Shown piece by piece: positions 36,406-49,965 of a DNA stretch of 64,000 nt. The notes beneath the pieces are model-generated. The model worked only from the letters and a program-made list of their open reading frames with translations. It was not told the origin of the DNA and did not search any database. The number at the start of each line of letters is the position of its first letter. The stretch's first letter is position 1. The position numbers were made by a program, and so were the translations under genes. The stretch is from Chromobotia macracanthus (taxonomy: Eukaryota; Chordata; Actinopteri; Cypriniformes; Botiidae). The stretch lies in assembly GCA_036877525.1 (NCBI GenBank), contig JAZGTH010000068.1, positions 3,676,001-3,740,000 of the forward strand. Reading direction: 5' to 3'.

Positions 36406-36540
36406 GCCGTCTGCCTGTGAGCTGCGCTGCTACAGGGGGAAATGCATGTGGGAGAGACGGAGGGAGAGAGACGGAGAGAAAGAGGGAGAGGGAGGGCACA
36501 GGATTACAGAGAGGGATGGAGTGATTGGCTGATGTCATTG
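36400..36540 (-). promoter_or_regulatory. Probable doc2b promoter/proximal 5' leader
   Basis: About 430 bp upstream of the doc2b ATG, the gene strand reads TGACATCA followed by GCCAATCAC: a CRE-like octamer (36530-36537, one base from TGACGTCA) abutting a CCAAT box (reverse complement of gattgg at 36523-36528). Just downstream is a CT-rich stretch (GA-rich on the plus strand, about 36440-36500) of the kind found around TATA-less start sites. No TATA box is seen. Placement is inferred from motifs and distance to the start codon. Confidence 0.45.
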
Positions 36541-37229
36541 CTTAGCAAAATGACGGTAAACAGGAACCAGGCACACAGCTACTTAATTATGCTATTAGTC
36601 CATCTGTTAGAAATAGAGAGAGGGACTGTCTCTCTGTTCCTCCTCTCTTCAGCACAGTGTCTGAATAAACCATCGACACAAATACTGCGTGTGTGCTAAT
36701 CTCCAACACTATCAAGAGCAACAGGTGCTAAATGCCTAAAGTGCCTGATGTCACGTGTTCCTGGAATAATCCAACCTGGAAACGTCTGTATACAGATGAA
36801 TTCAGGCTGCCGTAAACAGATTCTGTGTCAGCTCTAATTTCAGTGTAAATATTCTGAAAAAATGCCACTGAAAAAATAATAATATTTTGGCAGATAAAAA
36901 TGCCCATGGTTTTAACAAAACATTTTCTTTATTGTTCTACGGAAAAGTCATTTAAATCCTGGATGGCCTGAGTGTGACCTAATTTACAGCCAATGTGACA
37001 ACCCCATGCTATATTATTATTTTATTTTCACTTACCACCTCCTATTTCAAAACTCGTAATTGTAATTACTGTAATTTCTATGATTGTAAGTTTCATATAA
37101 ATTAATTTAACACCACCTACGTGCTATATTAAACAGAATGTGTTTTTCATATGCAAAACATGGGGCTTCACACACAACCTAGCAATGCAGAAACAGAACT
37201 GTACAATACACGTTTGCAGAGGGGTATGC

Positions 37230-37360
37230 AAGATCAGTGCTGGCGCCCCTCCACCCTCATTTCTATAATTAGTGGTGCTTGTGAAGCAAAGCATCACTAT
37301 TACTGTCTTGCGTATATCTTTTCCTGGACAAAACTTTGGTACGTAACTCACCCCGCGCCA
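37230..37360. repeat. Dispersed repeat with AGTGGTGCTTGTGAAGCAAAG
   Basis: The segment GTGGTGCTTGTGAAGCAAAG then CATCACTATTACTG matches a repeat common in cyprinid genomes as I recall it. No coding frame. Confidence 0.5.
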
Positions 37361-37552
37361 TTTGTCGTAGAACCATGCATGAGGGGTCAAATCGACCGGC
37401 TTATTGAGGAGAGGTGTGCTACGACTTTTATAAGCAATCAGGTGAATGATGTTTTTTGGGCATGTGGAAAAAGTGGGTGAAACATTTCACAGACTTAATA
37501 CTGAGCTGAATTTTGTGATGTCAGATCCTCATCAGTGAGAGACAACAAAATA

Positions 37553-37990
37553 TTGTAGAGACAAGTGGGTGACCTCTTTTGAGTCAGACTGGCAAGCAGT
37601 CTTTAATCATCACCATGGAAACTGTCCAGCCATGCCCTAGCAACCATTTAGAGCACCTTAGCAACCAACATAAATTAGCCATGTGTTAGCACCAGAACAT
37701 CACAGAGACATGGGAGTTGGCTCTTTTGACTCAGACATGCATTCGTCTGTTAGTTTTACCCTGTGAACTGTCTAGCTACACCCTAGCAACTATTTACTGC
37801 ACCCTAGAAACCATGCAATGAAATAAATAAGCCATGTCTCAGCATTAGAACAATATGGAGATATGTGGGTGGGCTTATTTGACTTAGGCTGTCAGTGGGC
37901 TTTAGATATTGCCCTGGAAACTTCCGGGCCACATCCTTGCAACCACATAGAGAACCCTAGCAACTTCATAACATAAGCCATATTTCAAAA
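37553..37990. repeat. ~150-bp tandem repeat, three degenerate copies
   Basis: The phrase GAGACA(A/T)G(T)GGG...CTCTTTTGA(G/C)TCAGAC recurs at about 37558, 37704 and 37857, each followed by CCATGGAAACTGTC-like and CCTAGCAACCAT-like words. Spacing is about 146 and 153 bp. Confidence 0.75.
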
Positions 37991-40594
37991 TATCCATCAT
38001 GCTAAAACATGCTAGCATCATACTAAGCCACATTAACATCATGCTAAATCAATCTAGTTTTAGATTTATTATTTATTATCTAATTATTATACATTAATAT
38101 AATTAATAATATTTAATTAATACTTATTATTAATATTTTTTAGATTTAACTTAATCATTAAGCAATATTACCAGGCACTAACACACCCTGTTCTTTACAG
38201 AAATAAATATGTGAACTCTTTGAAATAACTTTTTAAGTTTGACAGTTTTCTGCATTAATTGGTCATAAAATGTCATCTGATCACAACTATAGACAAACAC
38301 AATATGATAACATACAATTATTATTTCTCATGTCTTAATTAAACACATTTTATTAAACGTTCACAGTGCTGTGGAGAAAGTGAAAGCGTCACACCCCCGG
38401 CTCTTCCCCGGATCATGTTGCTTTCTTGAGCATCAGTGAATGTTTGCACCTTTTGTAATAGTTGTCCATCAACTGTCCTCAGTGTAAGAAGATGAATCTC
38501 AGAATCGTAAATGAAGATGATGCTGGAAAGGCAAAAAATGTGCAGACCCTGGAGGATTTTTCTTAAACATGGTGGGTACTTTAACTGCAAATAAGGACTT
38601 GTGAACAACTAACACAAAACTATAACAGCTGTGGGTCATTCAGGTAACAGCAACAAAGTAGTCACTTACAAAGTCAGCTTTAATCACAGCACTGTGAATG
38701 TTTAATGGGATGTGTGCAATAAAGACATGAACGATAATAATTGTGTGTTGTTATAGCTTAAGCACATTGTGTTTTGTCTATACTTGTGACTTTAATAAAG
38801 ATCAGATGATATTCTGACACATTATTGATGACAACAAAAATGGCTGCAAGACAAACAAATACCTGCAACACACTGATCTCTAATGTAATTCATAATATCC
38901 CGTGTGGCCAGTTCTTCCTGTTCGCTTCACCTGCTCTCTACACATTTCCTTTCTGTGCTCTTTATCTTCATGAGTAAATGGAAAAATATATACCTTAAAT
39001 CTGCAATACTCTAATATGCAATTTTTTTAGATTTTAGTAATAATATCCTGTGTGGCCTGTTCTCTTCACTTACGTTGTCATTTTCAATCATAGCCACGAG
39101 GATGGAGAGGACAACAAAGTAAAACTAAAAGCAAACATTTTTTAAATGCTTATAATTATTCAACGATTTAAAAAAACATACAGTAAATCAGGTCTAAGTT
39201 AAAGAGATCTTTCTTATGAACAGCCATTTATCTATTCTGGTCATGTGTGTCAGAGGGCGAGCGGTTGTTTTGATCACTCGATGTAATAAAATATATTTTG
39301 AACATGTTTAAAATGCTAAATAAAAATTTTAGAATGGTTTCCTTTCATTATTTTAAAATAAGATTTTAATTATTTGCAAGACTTTTAAAGAAAGATTTTG
39401 GCCAAATGCCCCCCTCCCCTGCGGTGCCCCATGCACTGTATATACTGTATACCTCATTTTTGCACCCCTTACAATACAAATAAGAGAAGTGCAGTATTCA
39501 TAATGCAGTATTTATTTTATGTATTCATAACCCTTATACATGAACTTCTGTTAAACTGATTTCTCTGTCATAACAAATAACGACAAATAACGGTAGAGAC
39601 AAATACAGGGGAAATTGCATCAGTCTCCACTGCCTTATGAAAACTATTCAGCGCGTCTGCCGCTTACAGCTATGATGAATTGTAGGCAAAAGCCATTCTC
39701 ACAATTTACAATAGCAAAGATTTATTGCAAAAACAGTGAGTAATCCTGATGTACCCTCTTAAGAGACCTTACCAAAATGACAGTGTGAAAACACTTTTAA
39801 AAAGGGAAGGAAAACGAATGGAAGAGGAATTTAAGTAGCATATACAATGTTTTCAACAAAAGATTGTTTGTGCTTTAGACACAAATGTTCAGTATTTCCC
39901 ACATGGTATCATTACAAGACAAAACCTGGTAATTCATTTACTCAAGTAATTAAGAGATGCCCCGACGCACACCGTAATTCTTCAGTGTGAAATTGTTAGC
40001 AAGAGCTAAGCTCATTATTGTCTGTCTTCTTCTGGAAATCTGTCTGGAAATCCTTCCTTTTGTGCTTCTGGAAGAATCATGCTTAGAAGAAATGTAATAA
40101 AACAGGCAGTTTGATTACTTCCACAGAGTGCTTAGCAAGAAAAACGGCACAGCTGCCTCTATTTGTCATGCTGATAATGTCCAGGTTATTAATTTATTGA
40201 TTCTAAAGTTTGGCACAGAAATGTAGCCGTGAACGTAGCGGAGGTTGAATAAATAGTTAATTATTTAACAAACTAAACGTAGGCAAGGAGCCAGACCTTT
40301 ACGATTTAATAATCCCAGTTATTCTCTTGTGCAACAATGTAACATAGTGGGGTGGTAATGAACGGCCATTTTATTATGTAAATTTACCAATATAAAGTCA
40401 GACAGTAAATGACTTCAATGGTGTAAAATGTAAGTATTTTCATTGTCATAAATTCAAAAACACATTCATCCTGAAAGATCTGCACTCACCAAACAAATAT
40501 GGTTCAGATATGCACAGATACTGCAGATGAGACAAAACAGAACTGCAAAGGAAATATTCCACCCTAACAAGCATGTCTCTGCTGGAGAAAAAGC

Positions 40595-40755
40595 ACATTA
40601 AACTGGTTTCTAGCCAATCTACTGTTCAGGTGTTTTAGCTGGTTTTAACTGGTCTTAGTCTGACCGGCTGATATGTGCTACGAAATCCCTTTAAAACCAG
40701 ACCATCCAGAATTTCCTAAACCAGACCATCTTAACCAGGCTGGGAGAGCCATATA
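40595..40755. repeat. Dispersed repeat of AACTGGT / ACCAG words
   Basis: TTTTAGCTGGTTTTAACTGG on the left and AAACCAGACCATCTTAACCAGG on the right form an imperfect inverted arrangement typical of a cyprinid CTGGT/ACCAG repeat. Confidence 0.5.
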
Positions 40756-43700
40756 ATGCCATGTAATGCAGGCCGCTGTAACGATAACATCCTAGACAAA
40801 ATCTAAAGAAAATACCTTTGTACTTCTAGATTCTTTTACATTTTGAGCTGTCTTGTTCTCTTTCTGGCTCTCCACGTGCAATTCATAACGTGATCTGTCC
40901 ATATTGTCTCTTTAAGGGCACGGTTCTTAATTCAATCTGGCCTGTGTAATCAGGGGACAAAATGGGTTAGCGGATATTGGCTGCTTGGGCCCTTGGCCGA
41001 GCTCAAATGTCATTCATATGAGGCCCCAATGTACTGAGGGAACATTTGGAGACGGTTATGGACCAAACACGAGTCAGGAAGGCCATTCAAGACAAAGTGC
41101 ATGGGTAGTGACATTTCTATGACAAAGAAAAAACCACTTTTATTTCTCTGGCTGATTCTCAAAGAATAATCATAGGATGATAAAAGCATGTCTGTGGCTT
41201 CTGTTATTAATGTTATTGCCAAACCCTGCAAGCTCATAATGGTCATGAGATACTACATTTATAAACTTATGATTGGTTGCCAAATTCTTGCCACAAATAC
41301 CCTTCACATTCACTTCCTAGGTTCATTAAATATTGAGTGCACATAAAGTGCAATATTTATTTCAACTACTTAATTGTAATTTAGTGGGTTAAAAATAGGT
41401 CATTTCCAGCTAGATTTTAAACACAGCTAGCTCAACTAACTACACTCATACACACATTCACAGTGGGCAGAAATATACCATGTTTTAGAAGCTTACAGGA
41501 ATCATGGACCAGCACTTCAAGAGACAAGAGATCTGTTTTACAGAGAAAACTACAGAAGTGATGAGAACAAACTGCTTAGGGACAAAGTTATTAAACTACA
41601 GCCACACAGTACATTAGCAGTTATTTCTTATTTCAGTACATTAGTGGTTATTGTACTTGTTTACACCAAACACTTGTCTCAGTTGCCTAATAGCTGCTTG
41701 TTCTATTCAATAACGCTTTGGTATTAACTGCAGGAGGCATTTCCTCACTGTACCTTTCAGCTCAGCTAGCATGATGCCCTGATGGTGTTTTCAAACTTGA
41801 GTTATGCAGGATTTTGAGTCTTTTAAATGTATGTGTATCTATGCAAGCCTGTGGTATTACCACCAACTAAGGTAAAGTAGGGTTAGAAAGAAGGGTCTTA
41901 TTCAGAACCAGTTCTGTTTATCTGGAAAATTCTATCAGGCGGAATCTGATATGTGGAAAATCTATCCATCCATCTACAAAAAATTGGTGAAGGGCAGTAT
42001 ATTGTATGTGCTGATGAATAAAAAACAAGCACAAAACACAGGGGCTGCCTGAGAGTTGCCCTTTAAAGAAGCAGAAAAAAAATCATATTTTGAATAGAAT
42101 TACCTGCTGAGAGAAATCAATCAATATATTTCACAGTCTTTAGTGGAGCAGCTGAAGATCATTTGCATGCATGAATTACTCAGAAACACAACCTGCACAA
42201 GATAAAAAAATATTTAAACAGAACAAATAAAAAACTATAACAACAAAGACCAAAAAACCATGAAAGATAAAGTCTCAGATACAAACACACATCTGTAACA
42301 CTGTAGTCACATCACAACAAATCAGATCTTATGAACTATAACCCATAATCCTCAGTAACCAGCTAATGTTGGTGGCAAAAAAATCGATTTTTTTTGTTCA
42401 CACAAGAATGTAACATGGTCCATCTCTGTGAATAAATATTTAATGACTGAAGCATGTGGCACATTAGGTTTATACACTGTAATCACCCCAAGTGGTAGAG
42501 GCAGGAAGAAAAGATGTCAGATAGAGATTGATGGATGAATGCAGATACAGAGACGTGCAACAGTTCAAAACCAAAACCATAACAGATGAGAGCATTTCTT
42601 TTTATATTCTTTTCTGTTTGGAATAATTTGCAAAGCTATCCGGGACTCCCCAGATGCAGTCCAGTTTGCACACTGCGTAAACAGGTGTGCCAATGGCTGT
42701 TATGCAGAAGGCTTGCACACTGTTAGTCAGAATTTAGCAATAAGAGCATGTTTTGAAAGATTTTTTCCCTTAATAGCCGATGCCTGAAGGTGGTTTGGTA
42801 AATTCTCAACAGTTGTGTGTTGAGTGATTGAAATGGGTAACACAACCTGCTCTAAGTGGACTATTAGCAGTGCTGCTCTTGAGTGCTGTTGCTCCTGGAC
42901 AGAGTTACTTAACCTAAACTATTCAGCAACACGGATCAAATTGACAGATGGAACCGCAGTAATTGGGTTGATAAGCGGTGATGAAACCTGTGGTCGACCT
43001 CACTTAGATATCTGCTATTAAGAACTACACACAGAACATCCTCTGAGTTGGCCAACTACAAAACAATGTTTTTGAAGACATATTCTTCAAAGCTGTTCAA
43101 CACAAATGTTATTGAGCCAATCACCTGTAATTAACATTCCTGAGCACAGGAAATGATGTCATGACGATGACATGACTGATCCCACCAACATGCACAGCCC
43201 TAAATCCCTCACTAGTTAACACATCATGAAAATCTTGGACCTGCAGACTATCCTGAGCTGTGATGTCCAAGCAAGCAAACAGAGAAAATGTAAGCCCATT
43301 TCAGGATGTTGCTTGCAAAAAAATGTTACCTGGCCAATGGAAGTAGATGTGTACTGTAGCAATCAAAAGGCAAAAGATGCTTTATAGGCCCAGATGGTAT
43401 AATTATGGCTAATCAGGCCATGCTAACCAACCAAACTGTAACCCTTTGGTTGTTTCTAAACACATCTACTGTGTGACTAGATGCTTTATCAGTGGACTGG
43501 AAGAAGATTACGTGTTGAGATAATCCTAGTCAAAAATCCCAAAGGAACGGGGTGGCTGAAACCAATCCTGGCCTTAACAGCAGCAAATGAAAATCCTTTA
43601 AGAATACAACAAGAATCAAGTCCCTACTGCATAATATGAAATATAAGAAAAATAAGTAAATAAAATTTGAATTTCATGATTGGTTTGAAACAAGGCAAGA

Positions 43701-44384
43701 CACTCCAGGGACAAAATTCAAATTACGAGGAAATGATAGGAATTGACCCCCTGATACACAAACCTTATGTTAGATTTATGAGCAATCAATAACACAGATA
43801 GCCTATTCCTATAAACATAAGCCCTCTGTAATTTACTGATACAAACATCACTATTACTGATTAAATTACCGATTATAGGTTTTCTGCATTGGTTATTACT
43901 TTTTTGACTGAAATCTGTTCTTTGCCATTTCACGAGAGAACAGTCATGGATAAGCATTTACAATCTATACAATAAATGAATTTCAGATTTGGGATTCTAT
44001 ACCTGTTAGGCATCTAATTTCTACTGACGTTACGTATGATGAACTGAAAATAAAACTTGTTAAAATAACTGCAGTATGTGACTAAACATGAGGATCGAAA
44101 ATGGAGTTTTAACAGAAAAAAGCAATCCATGAAGTGTTAACAGGCACTTACTGTTCATTATGCTAAAAATCCTCTGTGTTTCCAGACAGCCTGTATATGT
44201 GTTCCTGATTCAAGTCAATTACATTTCTGGCCCTGCACAGTCAATCTATTGACAGAGTCAGTGAATGTCTAGAGTTTGTAATCACAGAGTCTCTGGTAGC
44301 AATTCCAGCAAAGAAAATAGATTTTTACATTCTCTGAAGAAAACTGTGAGCAGTGTTTGCCTGTGTAGGACCTGCAGTCATGAT

Positions 44385-44560
44385 GCTGGGTTGTTATGGG
44401 TACCAGGATGGTTCTTTGCAGTTGTTTAGGTTTTTTCTGCAGTTGTTAAACCAAACTATATCTAGGGTGTTTTGGGTGGTTACTATGGCGTTACTAAGTG
44501 GTTTCTATGGTGTTCTGGGTGGGTGCTACGGAGTTGCTTACTGGCCCAAGTGAAATGAAC
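44385..44560. repeat. GGTTGCTATGGTGTT-type degenerate tandem repeat
   Basis: Repeated words GGGTGTTTTGGGTGGTTACTATGG, GGTTTCTATGGTGTTCTGGG and GGGTGCTACGGAGTTGCT, followed by CCCAAGTGAAA. Similar shorter stretches occur at 11850-11905, 19130-19240 and 51055-51200. Confidence 0.6.
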
Positions 44561-44760
44561 CCATTATCTAAATTTCTATGATATTCTGTCCCTAGATATT
44601 CACTTCCTTTAAGCCTGTCAAAAAACACATAACAGATATATTATTTGTCCCACTGGACAAATTTCAAATCAAATGTAAAATTGAAATAATTAGGTAATAG
44701 AAGACCACTCCTCGGCAAGCTGCATGACTTCACATATCTTTTGTAAGTTTATCATGCATT

Positions 44761-44795
44761 CATTTCAGCTTATGAATGCATCATAAGCTGAAATG
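44761..44795. repeat. Perfect 15-bp hairpin
   Basis: CATTTCAGCTTATGA (44761-44775), loop ATGCA, exact complement TCATAAGCTGAAATG (44781-44795). Confidence 0.9.
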
Positions 44796-45829
44796 TTGAG
44801 GCCTGACTTTCCTGAGAGCACTGAAATACAAACGAAACTCCTAACAACTCATTTCCAAGCAAATAAGAAATTTTAGCCAGCAGTGTTGCAGATGTAAAAG
44901 TCTTTTAAAGAAGAAGCCGACAGGGTTGACATGGCTCCCTTTATCAAGCACTTTATTTGTGGGCACCAGAGAGAGAAAGGTCAATACATTAATGTGGGAA
45001 AAATCGCATTCCATTAAATGTTTTTCAGCTGCTAAAGGTATCTGCAGAAAAAAGTGAATACGATTTCTCTGTCAGCTAAGAGAAGACTATCTGTGAACAG
45101 CGATACTTAAGATGGACAAACTTACAATGTAATAACTTTTAATCTGAATTATTATTATATAACTATAATGCATTGAACGTGGATATTTAAACAATATATG
45201 GGAATTTAGTATTATGAAAAAATGGAAACAGATGGAATTTGGCATGTTTTGGCAATATTAATTTGACGATTAATAAATTATTGGCAGCTAAAATGTGGCT
45301 GTTAGCAGACTAGGATGTTAAATGCAAAAGAACAGGCATGCCAGATTTCACCTTCTCTTTCATTTTCCTGAAATGAATACAGTTTACAATGTTCCTAAAC
45401 AAGCGAACACTAAAGCTTGAACACTAAAGCTAAGTGATGGTGCTGACATACGAACCTTCACAAGCAAAGCTGATAACAACTAAACTGTACCATATTACAC
45501 CTTTAATCCTCATGGCATTAATATAGAGTTTAATTCCTCACCAGATGCAGCAGTCTACTGGATTACAGCAAAGCTACACCAGTAGAAAGCTAGACAGAAA
45601 ATGTTCTTTAGCCACAGGCATGAGTATAAACTGACTGCAAAAAGAGGAGGAAAATATGCTGGTCTGAAAATATACATGGTTGACCTAAGAGATGTAAGAT
45701 AGCTCATGACCATCAGTGCTTCACTGTTTTGTTACACATGTTGCAAATGATGGATGATGATGATTGAGATGATTGAGACTTACTCTTAGCCAGCAATTAA
45801 GGCTGGGAGTCATGCCCATATCACAAAAA

Positions 45830-46260
45830 ATATGACCAAACGTGGTGTAATGATGAGCTAGTCACACCAGGATCCATTTGCAGCATTTATTAAGATTAGT
45901 CAGACAGGCAAGGGTCGAGGCAGGCAGCAAACAATCACAAAACCAAACCCAATAATCGGGGCAGGCAGCAAACAGGCAAAAGGCAGTATAAACAGTCCCA
46001 GATCAAAACACAGACAATCCAAATGCAAGCGAAAACACTCAAGAGAAGTGAAGCCGGGGCAAAACAAGACTTCACAAATACTCTATTTGTCTGGGGTTTA
46101 AATAATGAAGGATAATGAGGTGCAGGTATGAGAGGGAGTGGTCAATCCCAGGTATGGGGCATTATGGGAAATACGGTTCCCTCCGGTGGTGCGGAGAAGG
46201 TGGAGTAGAGACCTCCTCTGTAACAGGTGGCACCATTTTCAAATACCAAACAAAACGGTT
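45830..46260. repeat. Dispersed repeat with CAGGCAGCAAACA words
   Basis: Runs of GGGGCAGGCAGCAAACAGGC, AAACACAGACAATCCAAATG, GTCTGGGGTTTAAATAATG and GGGCATTATGGGAAATACGG follow the order of a common fish repeat I associate loosely with LTR elements. No LTR pair or coding frame is seen. Confidence 0.4.
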
Positions 46261-48315
46261 CTGCCACAGTACTTATTTGTTATTGCCAGGTTTTTAGTCT
46301 GATGAATTGAAGACGGCAGAGAAAGCCGTTGCAGAAAGCAAACTCACGGCTGTCTTTAGTAAGAGTCTAAATCACACTTCATTATGGGAAAAGACAACAA
46401 ACAAATAAACAAAATGGGCAACACTGGGCACTCAACACAGAAAACAACTACATATTCGAAGAAAACAAAGCTGGTATATCAAATTTAGCAATGTAAAAGA
46501 CTATACTGAAGAAAACAATAATGGAAAATAATGAAGAAAACGTTCAGTTAGTTATTTGAAGATGTTTCAAAGAAACTTCTTAAATTATGCATGAGACATT
46601 CAAGAGAACAAGCACAAAATTAAACAGGACAACAGAAATGGCCATTGAAACACTCATGTTCATGCAATTTACCTATAAAGTCTTAAAGTAAAAGTTCAGA
46701 AAACTAACCTGTAAGACTAGATTTATGCAACCAGCCCTTGTAATCAAAAGTGATGTACTTTAATTATGCTCTTAACATCATATAGCACCTTTACATATTT
46801 ACGTTTGTTTTTTAATCAGTCTGTCCTTCACCCACACATCTTTGATTTGGCAAACTGTGATTGACTGGCATAGCGAGATGCAGCTATTCCTGATATATGA
46901 GCAACCTCTAAAAATGGTCCATGGCTGTTTTTATCAAGGTTCTATTAACCCATAAACAAAAACAAATGACATTTTTGTGTTTCTTGGAATTGGAAGCAGA
47001 GTTGCGGAATGACATGAAGTTGCATAAATGTAAAAATGATTACAACAAAAGTAACCAATAGCTGCTATTTAAAAATATCACGGGTTCTGAAAAGACAAAT
47101 TGAAAAGTGTTGGTGATTTGTATATTTATATTAATATCCTGCAGATGATGACAAATGAATACTGGTGCCAGTAATAAGTGTTCAGTTCCTGGATTTCAAA
47201 TGTCAGAAGAGAAATTGCAGTTCACAAACTTAAAATAAAATCACATATTAGTGACAGTTTCAATTTAATAATGTCAAATACTTCACATATGTCTAGAGAA
47301 GTAGTGCTACACTAACAAAAAATACAAAAAATGACTGTATGGGAGTGATTCTAAGGCTTGGGGGGGAGTTGGTATTATGAATACGTATGGGATTACCATC
47401 TGATACCATGATACCACCAAAAACACCTTCTGTAAGACCTCTTAAACTAACTTCTGCACATTTCCAGGTAAATAATAATGATCTTGTCATGCACCAGCTC
47501 AAGTATGTCCTAAATGTTTCAAAAAGAAAATTCCCTATATTCGATGCATCTTCACAAAGGTACTGTGTATCTGCAGGATACACTCAAGGTGATCATTCAA
47601 GGTGCCTTAAAGACCAATGCAATAAACTGTAAGCCACAACAAATGTACAATAACATGTTATATTACTGCATATTGCTCTTGTTGTTCTTCCATCTGTGAA
47701 CATTACATCGCCCAAACGCATACACACAGACTCCCATTCCCACAGAAATGCAAAAATACAATCAGCAAAGAAACTGTACAGGAACTGAAAATGTTAATTA
47801 TCTCTGAGTTGATACATTATGCAGAGAAATATTACTGCATCAGTTCTGCAAGTGCACTAGCCTTCAGATGGGGCCTGAAGGACTGGTTCAAAACTCAAGT
47901 CTCCCATTTCACAAGCTGATGGAAGACACAATTATTTGACAGTCACGAATCATAGTGCAATTCTTGGAATTTTCAGTCAGTCTTATCATAAGTAATGCCC
48001 CTGAAAAGAGTTCAAAACCATATTCAGCAAATTCATTCATTTTTATAAGGTGTTCTCTCCTAAATGCCACAGGAAACATTTCGGCACTGTTCACTTTCTA
48101 CTGTGATTCAGAGCTACAACACAGGAACAGAAAAAAAACACAATCAAAGATTCTGCAGAAGCCAGAATCTTTATTAGCTGAAAGACTATGACATTGATCA
48201 AGGCTTCAGATTTGGGGCTGGACAAAAACGTAAGGACATTCGCACAAGACTGAAAAACTTTTAATCGAAACGGAGGCAAAAGATTACAGAGTTTCATGAT
48301 AAGTTTGCTGGGCAT

Positions 48316-48526
48316 ATTGCGTTCAGAAAATATTCAGCCCCCTTCACTTTTCTCAGTTATGCAGCCTGAAACTACAATTTTTTCAAATTTTACATTCAGT
48401 AGTTTCTGTAGTTTATGGGAACTATAGATTAATGAGAAAAATGAATTTATAAGATTATAATATCACACACACATAACAAATTGAAAAAAGTGAAGGGGAT
48501 CTGAATACTTTCTGAATACACTGTCT
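48316..48526. mobile_element. Tc1-like non-autonomous element
   Basis: The left terminus TTCAGAAAATATTCAGCCCC, then CTTCACTTTT, is matched by the inverted right terminus AAAAAAGTGAAGGGGATCTG, then AATACTTTCTGAATACA. This resembles the GGAAAGTATTCAGACCCCTT arm of fish Tc1/mariner elements. With only about 210 bp and no transposase it is a deletion derivative or MITE. Confidence 0.7.
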
Positions 48527-49398
48527 GACAGGCGCTTAAGAATATTACAAGTTTAACACATTGTGTAAAACAGCTTTCTGCCTCATGCTGGTAAATTAAA
48601 CCTTTGTTTTTTCTGTGCACTATCAATAAAGGTTCGAGTCTGGTTTCACACCTCCTTCATTTGAAGCACTTGTTTCAGATCCCTTTGTTCAATTTGTGTA
48701 GACATATATGAACACAGAGACATTCAGACTCAGATATACAGTAAAACGTTCAAACCGCTCACATAATCACCAATGCAGATAGTCCCAGCGGACCAAAGAA
48801 CCAATCAACATCTCTTTGCATTATATGCTATTCCTATTCCATTAGCAATGGCATAAGTTGTATCACAAGATATGTAGGGCGAATTTTATTTTGAAGTGAA
48901 CATCCCTATGCATTACTCACTTCAAAGAGCAAAACTCTTAATGTGGGAACTCTGGATGAAATATCTCAATTGTGTTTTATATGTGGGCATTTGATATACA
49001 CTAGGTGAATGAAGCACTGAAAACTTCAAGGGTGCCAAAACGCCAATATTTGTTCATCTAAAATATCTTACCTGAAATCTGTGTTCAGCATGTTATTGCT
49101 GTGTTCAGCATGTTAAAACGCCCCCAATACTTGTGAAAGCTTGTCAGGGAGAAAATTCCAATTCAATTCAATGAATTTTCACATGCAAGGAAAGGGAATT
49201 CTAATGCATGTCCATTAATTTAAATGGTCGAAATGTGTTGTCTTAATCCATTAACCAACTACAATCTTAGTATCCTTAATTAGTTTTATTAAAATACATC
49301 TTATTCTGAACAATATGCATTTCCAATAACATAATGTATTCTGTTTTCTGTGTTGTACGTTTGATCATTTTTCTGTTTTCTGTTTTATTTTTCATCAT

Positions 49399-49472
49399 AT
49401 GTAAAGCTGCTTTGAAGCAATGCAACATTGTAAAAAGGGCTATACAAATAAAATTGAACTGAACTGATAATT
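49399..49472 (+). repeat. Retrotransposon 3'-tail-like fragment
   Basis: GTAAAGCTGCTTTGAAGCAA ... AAAAGGGCTATACAAATAAA then ATTGAACTGAACTGA is the wording of a 3' end shared by many fish repeats; no body is attached. Confidence 0.5.
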
Positions 49473-49965
49473 AAACTGAAATTGAATTCAACAATTTAGT
49501 TACTGTAAACCAGTAATTTATGTAAATGAACTGCAGGTTTTAAAAATGACCTAAGAATAAAGTCTGGCTTTTGTTATCAGGAGTATATGCCGTGTGAGCA
49601 TCACAGTGTGCACAGTGCGTTCACGGATAGTTTAGAGATGTCACAGGGGAGGGTGAAAACAGAGTCAATGTCTTCTCACAGGGTGCGATCACAGGGCAGA
49701 AATGAAGCAGACTCACGAATTGTAACATGTTAGCATTTCAAAAGCAGATTCCTCTTGCAGGTTCAGGACTGTCTCACCAATGTATCTGTCAAGTGCAACA
49801 GAGTATGAGACAGACACTAAAAAGAAGCAAGAAATTAAAACATTTGGTTTGAGAAATTCAGCTTTTGTAGGACATTACTAATATCAATGTCACTTAATGA
49901 CAGAATGACAGATGAAAATGACAGAATGACAGATGAGCGTGTGTAAATGTAGAATCGTTTATTGT

